Source: an uncultured Clostridia bacterium (lineage in GTDB: Bacteria > Bacillota > Clostridia > Oscillospirales > UBA644). Taken from it: 64,000 bases of DNA. Positions 50,355-60,350 of this stretch are shown piece by piece; position 1 is the stretch's first letter; every line of letters starts with the position of its first letter. Made by a program: the position numbers and the translations under genes. The notes beneath the pieces are model-generated. The model ran no database searches and had not been told where the DNA came from. It saw nothing but the letters and a program-made list of their open reading frames with translations. The stretch is taken from contig CAOJUB010000002.1 of NCBI GenBank assembly GCA_948443805.1, forward strand, positions 97,430 through 161,429, written 5' to 3'.

Positions 50355-50851
50355 ACCAAAACGACGATAAATTTTTCATGGAAAAAGCAATAAAAGAAGC
50401 AGAAAAAGCCGAAGCCAAAGGAGAAACGCCCGTCGGCGCGGTCATTGTCCGGGACGGACAGATCATCGCACGGGGGCATAATCTTCGGGAAACAAAAAAA
50501 AATGCGCTTCTTCACGCCGAAACAGCAGCAATCGGGAAAGCCTGCAAAAAACTCGGCGGCTGGCGGCTGATCGGCTGCACGCTGTATGTAACGTTAGAAC
50601 CGTGCGCCATGTGCGCGGGCGCGATTATCAACGCGAGAATCGAACGGGTTGTATTCGGCGCGAAAGACAAGCGTTTCGGCGCGATGGGCAGTGTCTGCGA
50701 CCTGACAAAAATGCCGTTTAATCACACCCCGGAAGTCGTTTCCTCCCTGATGGAAGAAGAATGCGCCGCAATTCTCCGGCGTTTTTTCCGGAACCTCAGA
50801 GAGGAAAAAAGAACAATCAGCGGGAAAGTCCCCGGAAAAAGGAGTTCTTAA
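50351..50851 (+). CDS. tadA: tRNA adenosine(34) deaminase
   Basis: GETPVGAVIVRDGQIIARGHNLRE, LLHAETAAIGKA, TLEPCAMCAGAIINARI. Confidence 0.96.
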   Translation: MNQNDDKFFMEKAIKEAEKAEAKGETPVGAVIVRDGQIIARGHNLRETKKNALLHAETAAIGKACKKLGGWRLIGCTLYVTLEPCAMCAGAIINARIERVVFGAKDKRFGAMGSVCDLTKMPFNHTPEVVSSLMEEECAAILRRFFRNLREEKRTISGKVPGKRSS

Positions 50852-50854
50852 AAA

Positions 50855-53308
50855 GTGCCTAAAAGCCAATTGATAGACCCTTCAAAAGTCAGAAAAAAAA
50901 CAGAAATACCGTTCTGTCCGATCCTCTGCAACCAATACGAAAAAACCTTTGCAGAAGAACAGCGGCAGTATACCAAAGAGGAGCTGCTCGGTATTTATCG
51001 CGATATGGTCTATATCCGTCAGATTGAGACCATGCTACTGCATATCAAGGAAAACGGATGTCATCATACGACCCGCTATCACTATCCCGGCCCATCCCAT
51101 CTCTGTATCGGCCAGGAAGCGGCGGTTGTCGGCCAGGCCTTCTGCCTTTCGCCGGAAGATATGATTTTCGGTTCGCATCGAAACCACGGAGACGTTCTGG
51201 CAAAAGGGCTTTCCGCGATCCGGAAAATTGATGAGCAAACGCTTTGCCGCATCATGGAAGAATTTGACGGAGGAAACCTTCTCCGGGTAATCGAAACACA
51301 TTTTCCTGCCGACCAGATCCAAGAAACCGCCCGGCGTTTCCTTGCCTACGGACTGACTTCTGAAATTTTCGGGAAAGGCACCGGCTTCAATAAAGGGCTC
51401 GGCGGTAGCATGCATGTTTTTTTCCCGGCTTTCGGAAGTTATCCGAACAATGCAATCGTCGGCGGCTCGGCAACCATCGGCGCAGGCGCGGCGCTATATA
51501 AAAAAATCAACAAAAAAGACGGAATTGTCGCGGTAAATATCGGTGACGGCGCACTGGGCAGAGGCCCGGTATGGGAAGCGATGATCTTCTCCGCCATGGA
51601 ACAGTATACCGCGCTCTGGGACGAAGAATTTCACGGAGGACTGCCGGTTCTGTTCACGGTATTCAACAATTTTTACGGAATGGGCGGACAAACTTCTGGA
51701 GAAACCATGCCGCCGCAGATCACCGTAAAAGCCGGAGCGGCTATCGGCGCGGAACAGATGCACGCCGAACAGGTTGACGGTTACAATCCGCTTGCCGTCA
51801 TTGACGCGGTACAGAGAAAAAAAGAACAGATCATCCAAAAAAAGGGACCCGCTCTGCTGGACATCCTGACCTACCGAACCACCGGCCATTCGGCTTCCGA
51901 CGCCGGCAGCTACCGAACCGAAGAAGAAATTGAACGCTGGCGGCAGGCCGACAGCATTGTTTCCTTCGGGAACAGGCTGAAAGAAAATCATATTGCCGGG
52001 GCGGCCGAACTGGAAGAAATTAACCGGCAAAGCGCGGAATTAGCCGACAAAGTCTGCGCGCTTGCCGCCGATGACAATATCTCCCCCCGGATTTTTACCG
52101 GCGCAGCGTCAAAAAAAATAGAAACTCTTTTATTTTCCAATGAAAAACACCGGGCTTTCGAAACCCGGCCGGAAACGCTGCTCCCATACAAAACAGATCC
52201 CAGAAGCAAACAGCTTGAAAAAAAACAAAGAAAAGCGGTTCAGGGCATTTCCCCGGAACATAGCGTTACGATCCGGGACGCACTTTTTGAAGCGATCCGC
52301 GATAAATACTACAGCGATCCGACCTTTATTTCCTATAGCGAAGAACTTCGCGACTGGGGAGGAACCAATGGGGTCTATGAAGGACTGACCGAAGCCATCC
52401 CCTATCACCGGCTTTTCAACAGCCCGATTTCCGAAAGCGCAATTGTCGGTTCCGCCGTCGGATATGCGATAAGCGGCGGTTCGGTCTGCGCGGAAATCAT
52501 GTTCGGAGATTTTATCGGCTGCGCCGCCGATGAAATTTTCAACCAAATGGCAAAATGGCAGGAAATGAGCGGCGGTCTTCTGCGAATGCCGCTGGTATTA
52601 CGGGTTTCTGTCGGGTTTAAATACGGTGCGCAGCATTCGCAGGACTGGACGGCGCTGACCGCCCATATTCCGGGGTTGAAAGTGGTGTTCCCGGCAACGC
52701 CTTACGATGCAAAAGGATTGATGAACAAAGCTCTTGCAGGAAATGATCCGGTTGTCTTTTTTGAAAGCCAGCGGCTTTACAGCCAGAACGAATATTTTGA
52801 AAAAACCGGCGTTCCCGAAGACTATTATGAGATTCCGTTCGGCGAACCGGCCGTCCGCAAAGAAGGAAACGATGTAACAATCCTCTCTCTGGGCAGCACG
52901 CTGTATGAAGCGCTCGATGCGGTAAACGAACTGGAAAAGCACGGCGTTTCCGCCGAACTGATCGACGCCAGAAGCCTTGTTCCGTTCAACTATGACGCCG
53001 TGATCCGTTCGGTGAAAAAAACCGGGAAAATCCTGCTGGTTTCCCATGCGGCCGAACGAAATTCCTTCTTAAAGGAAATGGCAGCCAATATCACCGAATT
53101 TGCGTTCGGTTCACTCCGCAAACCGCCGGTGGTCATCGGAACCCGAAACTGGGTGACACCGGGACATGAGCTGGAAGAGGAATTTTTTCCCAACGCTTCC
53201 TGGATTCTCGACGCGGTGCATGAACGGCTCTGTGAAATTCCGGGATATACCCCAACGCGGAATTTTACGCTGGAAGAAAAATACCGCCGATGCAAAGAAG
53301 GCGTTTAA
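50855..53308 (+). CDS. fused alpha+beta E1 component of a 2-oxoacid dehydrogenase (ThDP-dependent)
   Basis: Alpha half with GDGALGRGPVWEAM...FNNFYGMGGQ ThDP motif; beta half with AEIMFGDFIGCAADEIFNQMAKW, RVSVGFKYGAQHSQDW; GTG start. Confidence 0.92.
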   Translation: MPKSQLIDPSKVRKKTEIPFCPILCNQYEKTFAEEQRQYTKEELLGIYRDMVYIRQIETMLLHIKENGCHHTTRYHYPGPSHLCIGQEAAVVGQAFCLSPEDMIFGSHRNHGDVLAKGLSAIRKIDEQTLCRIMEEFDGGNLLRVIETHFPADQIQETARRFLAYGLTSEIFGKGTGFNKGLGGSMHVFFPAFGSYPNNAIVGGSATIGAGAALYKKINKKDGIVAVNIGDGALGRGPVWEAMIFSAMEQYTALWDEEFHGGLPVLFTVFNNFYGMGGQTSGETMPPQITVKAGAAIGAEQMHAEQVDGYNPLAVIDAVQRKKEQIIQKKGPALLDILTYRTTGHSASDAGSYRTEEEIERWRQADSIVSFGNRLKENHIAGAAELEEINRQSAELADKVCALAADDNISPRIFTGAASKKIETLLFSNEKHRAFETRPETLLPYKTDPRSKQLEKKQRKAVQGISPEHSVTIRDALFEAIRDKYYSDPTFISYSEELRDWGGTNGVYEGLTEAIPYHRLFNSPISESAIVGSAVGYAISGGSVCAEIMFGDFIGCAADEIFNQMAKWQEMSGGLLRMPLVLRVSVGFKYGAQHSQDWTALTAHIPGLKVVFPATPYDAKGLMNKALAGNDPVVFFESQRLYSQNEYFEKTGVPEDYYEIPFGEPAVRKEGNDVTILSLGSTLYEALDAVNELEKHGVSAELIDARSLVPFNYDAVIRSVKKTGKILLVSHAAERNSFLKEMAANITEFAFGSLRKPPVVIGTRNWVTPGHELEEEFFPNASWILDAVHERLCEIPGYTPTRNFTLEEKYRRCKEGV

Positions 53309-53312
53309 AACC

Positions 53313-53347
53313 AAGAAGGTGATTTTTACAATCACCTTCTTTTTTTA
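53313..53347. terminator. bidirectional intrinsic terminator between convergent genes
   Basis: AAGAAGGTGATT TTTAC AATCACCTTCTTTTTTT. Confidence 0.85.
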
Positions 53348-53353
53348 TACCTG

Positions 53354-53776
53354 TCAGGAAAGGCTTTCGAAGACCGCTTTGTCCACCTTCCAGATTCCCG
53401 TATACGGCCTCTCGGCAAAATACTTTCCGTTTTTCTGATAAACAAACAGCACGTTTTCACCGCCGGAAACAAGAGAAAAGGAAAGCCGGTAAACCACCTC
53501 TCCCGACGGCGTATCGTTAACCGATTCCCGGCCGGTATTTTCCGCTTTGGCAAGCCCGTCGATCAGATCGGCAATCACCTGCGGATCGGTCTGTTTGTTC
53601 ACTTCGTCCCCCTGACGAATCTCAACCGACAAAACAGTTTCCTTTTCCGGGAGAACCAGCGCTTCCCCGCGGGGCAGAACAAAGCACGAACAAAACACGG
53701 CGGTCAAGCAAAATAAAAGAAGAAAACCAATCGGCGCCGCTTTGATGAAAAGATTCCGAAAACGCAATGAAAACAC
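53354..53776 (-). CDS. small predicted lipoprotein/membrane-anchored protein
   Basis: N-terminal hydrophobic segment IGFLLLFCLTAVFCSCF; last gene of VanY-ABC operon. Confidence 0.6.
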   Translation of the reverse strand: MFSLRFRNLFIKAAPIGFLLLFCLTAVFCSCFVLPRGEALVLPEKETVLSVEIRQGDEVNKQTDPQVIADLIDGLAKAENTGRESVNDTPSGEVVYRLSFSLVSGGENVLFVYQKNGKYFAERPYTGIWKVDKAVFESLS

Positions 53777-53843
53777 CCTTTCTTTTGTATTTCCCGGGGA
53801 AACAGCGTTCTGTTTCCCCGGATTTGATGGGAGATGGAAAAAA

Positions 53844-56594
53844 TCATAAATTTTCGTTCTTCAGCGCATCAATAGGATTATCCTTGTTAATTTTGGCCAT
53901 GGAAAACAGCATGGAGACAAAAACGACAAAGAAAACGCAGAAAACCGAAATGCCGATCGCGCGCCACGGAAGCGTAAAGTCAAGAGTGACGCCGAAATTG
54001 ATCGACTGATTAATCAGCCAGGCAAAGAACAATGCAACCGGGAGTCCGTAAAGCAGCGCTTTGCAGCCATAAAGAATACACTCAAAATTCAGCATTTTCT
54101 TAAATCCCTTCCGGGTCATGCCAACAGTTTTCAGCATGGCGAATTCCCGGCGGCGGAGATTCAGATTGGTCGTGATCGTATTAAAGACATTGGCGACAGA
54201 GATCAGCGAAATCAAAATAATAAAACCGTAAGAAAAAACGCTGATGAAAGTCAACATACTCCGGTCCGACCGTTCCTGCGCATCGATATCATACAAAGAA
54301 CCGGCCGGATAGTGATTTGCTTCCAGAATTTTTACCATATCCTCATAGGTTTTTTCCGAATCCGCAGCCTGAAAACACATGGTGGTTCCGGATGTTACCT
54401 TAGATTCTCCGAGAATTTCCTCTTTTGCGCTCATCGGAAAAATCAGAGCAAAAGCCGAAGAAGAAATATTCCCGTCATAAATGCAGAACGGTAATTCTTT
54501 ACAGAAGACCATTTCCGAAAAGGTTCGGATCTCACCATCGTTGATTCTCTGTTTATTTATCAATTCATGGTCATCTTCCCAACTGGATTCATAATAGTCT
54601 CCGCCGATCACTGTTCCGTTTTCGTCTACCGCGGCCTGATCGAAAATCAAGGAATCCTCACGGGGATTCGGAATATAAACAGAAATCGGCGGCGGCGCCT
54701 TTTCATCCAGAACCGAATAGGTTGTAAATTTTTCCAGCGTATAGTTTTTCCGGGTAAACTGCCCGCAGACAACCGGTTTTGTTTTGCCTCCGGCCGTCAG
54801 AGAATCCCGGCTGATCTTATTTTTGGAAAGATACGCTTCGTACGCCTCGTCATCAAGGAAGAAAACCGGCGCCGAAAAAAACTGATACGGTTCGTCGAGC
54901 GGATTCTCCGCCAGGCTTTCATTCCCGTAATTTTTCTTTATATGCGCCCATTCCTCTTCTAACGCTTTGCGGTAATCCCCGGAAATTTCCGAGGTTTTCA
55001 CCGCCGTATAGCTCAAATAGGAAAGAAAACTTGCCGAATCGGTAACGCCCTTCGCCTGTTTCAGAAGCGGATAAATCTCTTCTCCGGTCTCCTCCTCTTC
55101 CCCGCCGTAAGAATACAGCAGCGAATAATCGCGCGTAGAATAGCCGATTCCGATACTGGCAACCAACTCATCGCCGAAAGCCGACGCGGAAATAAACAAT
55201 ATAATGCTCAGGGCAAGAGAAAGAACAGTGGATCGGTATTTTTTCCGGTTCCGCTTAAAATGTTTTTTCGCCAGAAGGCCTTCCAGGCCGAAAAACCGAT
55301 AGGTCAGCCTGGATGTTTTCACATCTTTGGCCCGGGTTTTAATATCCGACGACTGCCGGATGGCTTCGATTGCCGAAACTTTCTGCGCCCGGCGGGAAGG
55401 AATCCATGCAGAAATAAGCACGGTAAACAGAGCAATCACCACAGCAAGCGCCACCGAAATCCACGAAACCGACAATTTCAGCGTTACGGCGCCGAACGTT
55501 TCCCCCAGCATGGAAGCGAACGTATCTTTCATAAAATACAGCGTCACGCCGATCCCTGCGATCCCGGAAACGATCCCGACCGGAATCCCGATCAGACTCA
55601 GCCAGAACGCTTCGGAAAAAACCATTGACCGAAGCTGTTTTTTTGTCGCGCCCAAAGAAGAAAGAAGGCCGAACTGTTTGGTCCGTTCGCTGACGGAAAT
55701 GGAAAACGCATTATAGATCAGGGAAACCGAACCGAGCATGATAATAGCGATAACGATCGCCATCAGGCTGTACAGAACCGCATAAAACGAACTGTAGCGG
55801 GAGCTGCCGAGATAGGTCAGATATTGGGAATTTGTCTCGGCGTTAACCAATTCATTCTGCCGGATAAAAGAATATACGTCATTGGCGTTCGGCAGACGAA
55901 AATATACGTCGTAAACATATGCATCCCTGGCGGTCTGTTCGATATAGGTAATTGCCGTATAGCCGGGATCGTTATATTTCTCCAGCGCGTAGGGAAATCT
56001 GCCGTAAAAACCGACGACGGTATATTCACGGGTATCCCTTACGGCAATGGTTTCTTCTCCGAACGCGCGATAAGAAAACTCACCGCAGGGCTCTCCGTCT
56101 TCGATCAAAATCCGTTCGCCGAGAGACAGCGTCAGGGTATCGCCCTCCTGAAGAACAATGCCGCCGTTGGCGTCCAGATGCCGGGGAATCAGTATCTCTC
56201 CCGGATTTTCAGGCAGCCGGCCGGAAGTCAGATGCACCGGTGTCAGATCAAAAAAGCCCTGATCTGCGCCGATTACTTTCAGATAAGGCTTATATTCATT
56301 CTGCGAACCTTCGATCTCTGCATAGCCAAGTTTCTGGCAAAGCCCCTTTTCCGAAATTTCCTGAAGGGAAAGAACCCGCCTGCTTTCTTCGGCGGAAATA
56401 TTTTGGCTTCTTCCGTACCACCGGCCTTCTTCATATTCCGCGGATTCCGCCATAAGATTCCGCAGGCTTGACGCAAAGGTGGTCACCGCGCAGATCATCG
56501 CCGTGGATAAAATGATACCGATTATGGTAACGACGGTTCGGGTTTTGTTTTTTAACAGCCCTTTCAGCGTCACTTTATTCAAAATATTCATCAA
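53844..56594 (-). CDS. ABC transporter permease (FtsX/MacB-like domains)
   Basis: KNKTRTVVTIIGIILSTAMICAVTTFASSL; two FtsX-type domains, e.g. ISVSERTKQFGLLSSLGATKKQLRSMVFSE and LNLRRREFAMLKTVGMTRKGFKKML. Confidence 0.93.
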   Translation of the reverse strand: MMNILNKVTLKGLLKNKTRTVVTIIGIILSTAMICAVTTFASSLRNLMAESAEYEEGRWYGRSQNISAEESRRVLSLQEISEKGLCQKLGYAEIEGSQNEYKPYLKVIGADQGFFDLTPVHLTSGRLPENPGEILIPRHLDANGGIVLQEGDTLTLSLGERILIEDGEPCGEFSYRAFGEETIAVRDTREYTVVGFYGRFPYALEKYNDPGYTAITYIEQTARDAYVYDVYFRLPNANDVYSFIRQNELVNAETNSQYLTYLGSSRYSSFYAVLYSLMAIVIAIIMLGSVSLIYNAFSISVSERTKQFGLLSSLGATKKQLRSMVFSEAFWLSLIGIPVGIVSGIAGIGVTLYFMKDTFASMLGETFGAVTLKLSVSWISVALAVVIALFTVLISAWIPSRRAQKVSAIEAIRQSSDIKTRAKDVKTSRLTYRFFGLEGLLAKKHFKRNRKKYRSTVLSLALSIILFISASAFGDELVASIGIGYSTRDYSLLYSYGGEEEETGEEIYPLLKQAKGVTDSASFLSYLSYTAVKTSEISGDYRKALEEEWAHIKKNYGNESLAENPLDEPYQFFSAPVFFLDDEAYEAYLSKNKISRDSLTAGGKTKPVVCGQFTRKNYTLEKFTTYSVLDEKAPPPISVYIPNPREDSLIFDQAAVDENGTVIGGDYYESSWEDDHELINKQRINDGEIRTFSEMVFCKELPFCIYDGNISSSAFALIFPMSAKEEILGESKVTSGTTMCFQAADSEKTYEDMVKILEANHYPAGSLYDIDAQERSDRSMLTFISVFSYGFIILISLISVANVFNTITTNLNLRRREFAMLKTVGMTRKGFKKMLNFECILYGCKALLYGLPVALFFAWLINQSINFGVTLDFTLPWRAIGISVFCVFFVVFVSMLFSMAKINKDNPIDALKNENL

Positions 56595-56620
56595 ACATCA
56601 TCCTTTCGCATGAACCGGGG

Positions 56621-57301
56621 TCAGTGATTCCGTTCGTCCCGGACAATCCGCCCGTCTTCGATGGTTATGATCCGGTCGGCCTGCAATGCAATATTTTCAT
56701 CATGCGTAATGACGATCAGCGTCTGCGCATATTTTTTGTTGGAAAGTTTCAGCAGTTCCATAATATCCTGGCTGTTTTTCGAATCAAGATTGCCGGTCGG
56801 CTCGTCGGCAAGCATAACCGCCGGCGCATTCATCAGCGCGCGGCCGATTGAAACCCGCTGCTGCTGTCCGCCTGAAAGCTGATTGGGCAGATGTTTTTCC
56901 CTGCCGGTCAGCTGCAAAGTTTCCAGCAATTCATGAAGCCGTTCTTCGTTGACCGCTTTTCCGTCCATCAAGACGGGCAGAGTAATGTTTTCCGTTACAT
57001 TCAGAACCGGAATCAGGTTATAGAACTGATAAATCAAACCGACCTCCCGGCGGCGGAAAATCGCCAGATTTTCTTCATTTTTCTTATAAACATCCTGGCC
57101 GTTCATAAAAACTTTGCCCGAAGTCGGCCGGTCAACCCCGCCGAGAATATGCAGCAGCGTTGATTTTCCCGAACCGGACGGACCGATGATCGCGACAAAC
57201 TGCCCCTGCTCAATGCTGAACGAAACGTGATCCAGCGCACGGATCTCGTTTTCACCCTGTTTATAGACCTTTGACAGATCCTCCACTCTTAAAATCTCCA
57301 T
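56621..57301 (-). CDS. ABC transporter ATP-binding protein (LolD/MacB/BceA-type)
   Basis: IIGPSGSGKSTLLHILGG, LSGGQQQRVSIGRAL, VMLADEPTGNLD. Confidence 0.96.
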   Translation of the reverse strand: MEILRVEDLSKVYKQGENEIRALDHVSFSIEQGQFVAIIGPSGSGKSTLLHILGGVDRPTSGKVFMNGQDVYKKNEENLAIFRRREVGLIYQFYNLIPVLNVTENITLPVLMDGKAVNEERLHELLETLQLTGREKHLPNQLSGGQQQRVSIGRALMNAPAVMLADEPTGNLDSKNSQDIMELLKLSNKKYAQTLIVITHDENIALQADRIITIEDGRIVRDERNH

Positions 57302-57381
57302 ACTGAAATCCTTCCTTTCCCGAAGTTTCTTTTCTCATCTTTTGTTGTCTGTTTGTGTGTTTGGTTTTATGTGCCGAAGGT

Positions 57382-58107
57382 TCATCTTCCAGAAAGATAT
57401 TCCTCCAGACAAACGCCGGACGACCGAATCTCTTCCGCCGCTTTTCTTCCGACATAACGAAAGTGCCAGGGTTCATATTCCACGCCGGTAACAGCCGTTT
57501 TCTCTTCCGGATAGCGCAGAATAAATCCGTATTCCGCGCCATGCTCGGCAAGCCAGGCATAAACCCGGCGGCTCGGGCACTTTTTTTCATTCGAGGAATT
57601 GATATCCAGCGCAAGCCCAGTCTCATGCTCGCTGTGCCCCGGCTCCGCCGCCCAGCCCAGCGCTTCGGTTACCGCGTCTTTTTCCGACACGCCTGCGGCA
57701 AGCATTTCCTCTACCTTTGCATCCAAAATCTGCCGCTGCTGTTCCGGCGACCGGTAAGCCGAGGTCACACAGGGTAAAAGGCCGTCGCGCCGGCAGGCTT
57801 CAAACATTTTTTTCAGCGCAGGGACGATCCGGCTGTCGACCTTCTGTCCATTCTCAAAGACCACCGGAGAAAAACCGGTCTGCGGAGAAAACGGGTGATC
57901 GCGGTTAACCAGAACCAGCTGCCAAGAAGAATCCTCCTCTGAAACAACCGGTTCCTCCCCGAAATCTTCCGGGAAGTCGTCTCCGCCTCCTTTCAGGCAA
58001 AGCTGACAAATCAGCAGAACGACAATCAACAGAACAAAAACGGCGATGGTGATCAACGAACGCATCCGCCGGTCATTTTTTTTCGCATACCGAACCGACA
58101 TACACAT
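57382..58107 (-). CDS. M15B family D-alanyl-D-alanine carboxypeptidase (VanY/DacA-like), membrane anchored
   Basis: TSAYRSPEQQRQILDAKVEEML, PGHSEHETGLALDI, YEPWHFRYVG zinc peptidase motifs; start MCMSVRYAKK region. Confidence 0.93.
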   Translation of the reverse strand: MCMSVRYAKKNDRRMRSLITIAVFVLLIVVLLICQLCLKGGGDDFPEDFGEEPVVSEEDSSWQLVLVNRDHPFSPQTGFSPVVFENGQKVDSRIVPALKKMFEACRRDGLLPCVTSAYRSPEQQRQILDAKVEEMLAAGVSEKDAVTEALGWAAEPGHSEHETGLALDINSSNEKKCPSRRVYAWLAEHGAEYGFILRYPEEKTAVTGVEYEPWHFRYVGRKAAEEIRSSGVCLEEYLSGR

Positions 58108-58287
58108 GCTTCCTTTCCTTTTGATTCGGAGGGATGTTTCCGGAACAAACCCGGGCAAAAACAAACGGTTATTCCTCATTTTTTTCAAGCATCCCATACG
58201 GGTCGGAAAGAGCTCCGGCCGAAACGCGGCGGTCCGCAGAAGTGTTTTTTATTCTGTGCGGAACCGAAAAGGTCACGTTCTGTTTTT

Positions 58288-58293
58288 ATTATA
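58288..58293 (-). promoter_or_regulatory. -10 element (TATAAT) for the VanY-ABC operon
   Basis: Minus strand AAAGTATAATAAAA; no good sigma-A -35 at 17 nt spacing. Confidence 0.55.
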
Positions 58294-58303
58294 CTTTGTC
58301 AAG

Positions 58304-58320
58304 ATGACTCTCCCATGACT
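58304..58320 (-). promoter_or_regulatory. direct repeat AGTCAT-N5-AGTCAT overlapping the -35 position, candidate response-regulator site
   Basis: Plus strand ATGACTCTCCCATGACT (11-bp period), 10 bp upstream of TATAAT. Confidence 0.55.
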
Positions 58321-58342
58321 TTCTTATTACAAATCCGTCACG

Positions 58343-58388
58343 AAAAAAACATCCCGTCCGTATCGTCAGTATACCACGGCGGGATGTC
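58343..58388 (-). terminator. intrinsic terminator after the histidine kinase gene
   Basis: Minus strand ACATCCCG..CGGGATGT stem followed by TTTTTTT. Confidence 0.7.
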
Positions 58389-58475
58389 TTTTGTTTTCGT
58401 TTTTTTTATAGAAATATTTCTCTTTCTCTCAAGAAAATCATACGATTTTCTGACAAAGCGCCAAATCCGGCGGTT

Positions 58476-59561
58476 TTATACAACGCCATGATAAAACCGG
58501 AGAATAAACCGGGCGCCGCCCTCTTTCCGGTTTTCAGCCTTGATTACGCCGTTCTGCCGGGAAATAATCATCCGAGAAAGAGCTAAACCGATACCGAAAC
58601 TATGTTCCGAAGAATTTTTTCCTTTATAAAACCGGTCGAACAAATGCGGAATATCTTCGGGAGAAAGCCCCGAGCCGTTATCCTCGATGACAATCTCGGT
58701 AAAAATTCCGGTTTTCCTTGCCTGAACACCGACCGTCCCCTTTCTCGGCGTATGTTCCATACAGTTTTTCAGAATATTCAGAACCGCTTCCGACGACCAG
58801 CGAAAATCACCGGTATAAAAAACTCCCTCGGGAATCCGGCAGACAAACGACTGCTCTTTGAGTTCCATCGGAACGGCGATCGTCTCATACGCGCCCCGGA
58901 TCAGCTCCTTCACCCCAACCGGTTCCTGCCGGAAAACAGCCATACCGGTATCCAGCTGAGAAATTTTCAGAAGCGAAGCGATCAGAAAATCAATCCGGTC
59001 CAGCATTTTTTTTATCTCCGTCAGGGCATGCTTCCTTTTTTCTTCAGGAAGTTCCGCATTGCCGCAGACGGCTAACAGCAGATTGATCGACGTCAGCGGC
59101 GTCCGGATCTGGTGAGAAATATCGGCCAGCGAATCGGCCAGATAGGTTTTGTCGGACAGCAGCATTTCCGACTGTTTACTCAGCCGCACCGCCATTTTTT
59201 CCACTTCGCTGTACAAAATAGCCAGTTCCCCCTCGGCATATTTGGAAAGACGAAGCTTCCGGCCATTATGCAGAAAATGGTCAATATCCTGGCTGAGAAC
59301 CCACAGTTTTCGGTACCGAACGGCGGTCGCCGCGAAAAAAACAAGACAAAAAGCCAGACAAACAAAAAAAACAAGCAAAGCGACCCATACGCCGTCCCGG
59401 GAATTTCCGAACCGGATAAATCCGAAAACAAAAGCGCCCAGAGAACAGCCGCAGCTTCCCCCTGCACAAAGAAACAGCAGGCGGGCCATTTCAGGATTCC
59501 GGAAAAATTTCATTTGACTCTCTCCTTTTGCGGCTTTTTGTCCGCCGGCATTTCCGATCAC
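58476..59561 (-). CDS. sensor histidine kinase (start ambiguous, possibly 59513)
   Basis: Two TM helices; LADISHQIRTPLTSINLLL H-box, DNGSGLSPEDIPHLFDRFYKGKNSSEHSFGIGLALSRMI. Confidence 0.95.
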   Translation of the reverse strand: MIGNAGGQKAAKGESQMKFFRNPEMARLLFLCAGGSCGCSLGAFVFGFIRFGNSRDGVWVALLVFFVCLAFCLVFFAATAVRYRKLWVLSQDIDHFLHNGRKLRLSKYAEGELAILYSEVEKMAVRLSKQSEMLLSDKTYLADSLADISHQIRTPLTSINLLLAVCGNAELPEEKRKHALTEIKKMLDRIDFLIASLLKISQLDTGMAVFRQEPVGVKELIRGAYETIAVPMELKEQSFVCRIPEGVFYTGDFRWSSEAVLNILKNCMEHTPRKGTVGVQARKTGIFTEIVIEDNGSGLSPEDIPHLFDRFYKGKNSSEHSFGIGLALSRMIISRQNGVIKAENRKEGGARFILRFYHGVV

Positions 59562-60226
59562 TCATCCATTTTATATCCCAATCCCCGGACGGTTTTGATC
59601 ACCGAAGGGTTCTGCGGATCGTCCTCAATCTTATCGCGCAGGCGTTTGATATATACCGTCAGGGTATTGTCGTTCACAAAATCCCCCGCAATATCCCAGA
59701 TATCCGAAAGCAGCCGGTTCCGGGAAAGAACCGTGCCCCGGTTATTCAGAAAAAGCAACAGCAGCCGGTATTCCAGCGCGGATAAAAACAAATCTTTTCC
59801 GTTTTTGGACGCGGTTCCTTTTTCCGTGTCAACCAGAAGATTGCCGATCTCCACCGTGGTATTCTTGCCTCTTTTTCGCAGCGCCGCCTTGATCCGGGAA
59901 ATCAGTTCCCGCGGCCGGAACGGCTTGCTGATATAATCGTCGGCGCCGAGTTCAAGGCCTGTCACCACGCTGTATTCATCGCCGGAAGCCGACAGAAAAA
60001 TAACCGGAATATCCCGGTTTTGCTTGACGGCGGAGCAGACCGAAAACCCGTTTCCGTCGGAAAGAGAAACATCCAGCAGCACAATATCCGGCATGTCGGA
60101 TTCCAACAAACGCAAAGCCTCGCTCTGCCCGGAAGCCGAAATCACCGAAAAACCTTCCTCCCGGAGAAAATCGCAGAGAACCGAAACGATCGAACGGTCG
60201 TCCTCTACCAACAATATTTTCGTCAT
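59558..60226 (-). CDS. OmpR/PhoB-family response regulator
   Basis: MTKILLVEDDRSIVSVLCDFL, DIVLLDVSLSDGNG; winged helix C-terminus ending RDKIEDDPQNPSVIKTVRGLGYKMDE. Confidence 0.96.
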   Translation of the reverse strand: MTKILLVEDDRSIVSVLCDFLREEGFSVISASGQSEALRLLESDMPDIVLLDVSLSDGNGFSVCSAVKQNRDIPVIFLSASGDEYSVVTGLELGADDYISKPFRPRELISRIKAALRKRGKNTTVEIGNLLVDTEKGTASKNGKDLFLSALEYRLLLLFLNNRGTVLSRNRLLSDIWDIAGDFVNDNTLTVYIKRLRDKIEDDPQNPSVIKTVRGLGYKMDE

Positions 60227-60350
60227 AAAACTCTCCCTTCCGCCGCCGATATACAACCAACCGGAACCCAAACGCCGATAGAATTTCTATTTTTTTATGA
60301 TAACATGAAAAAACATATTTGTCAAGCCGAAGACACCTTTCCGCCCGTTC

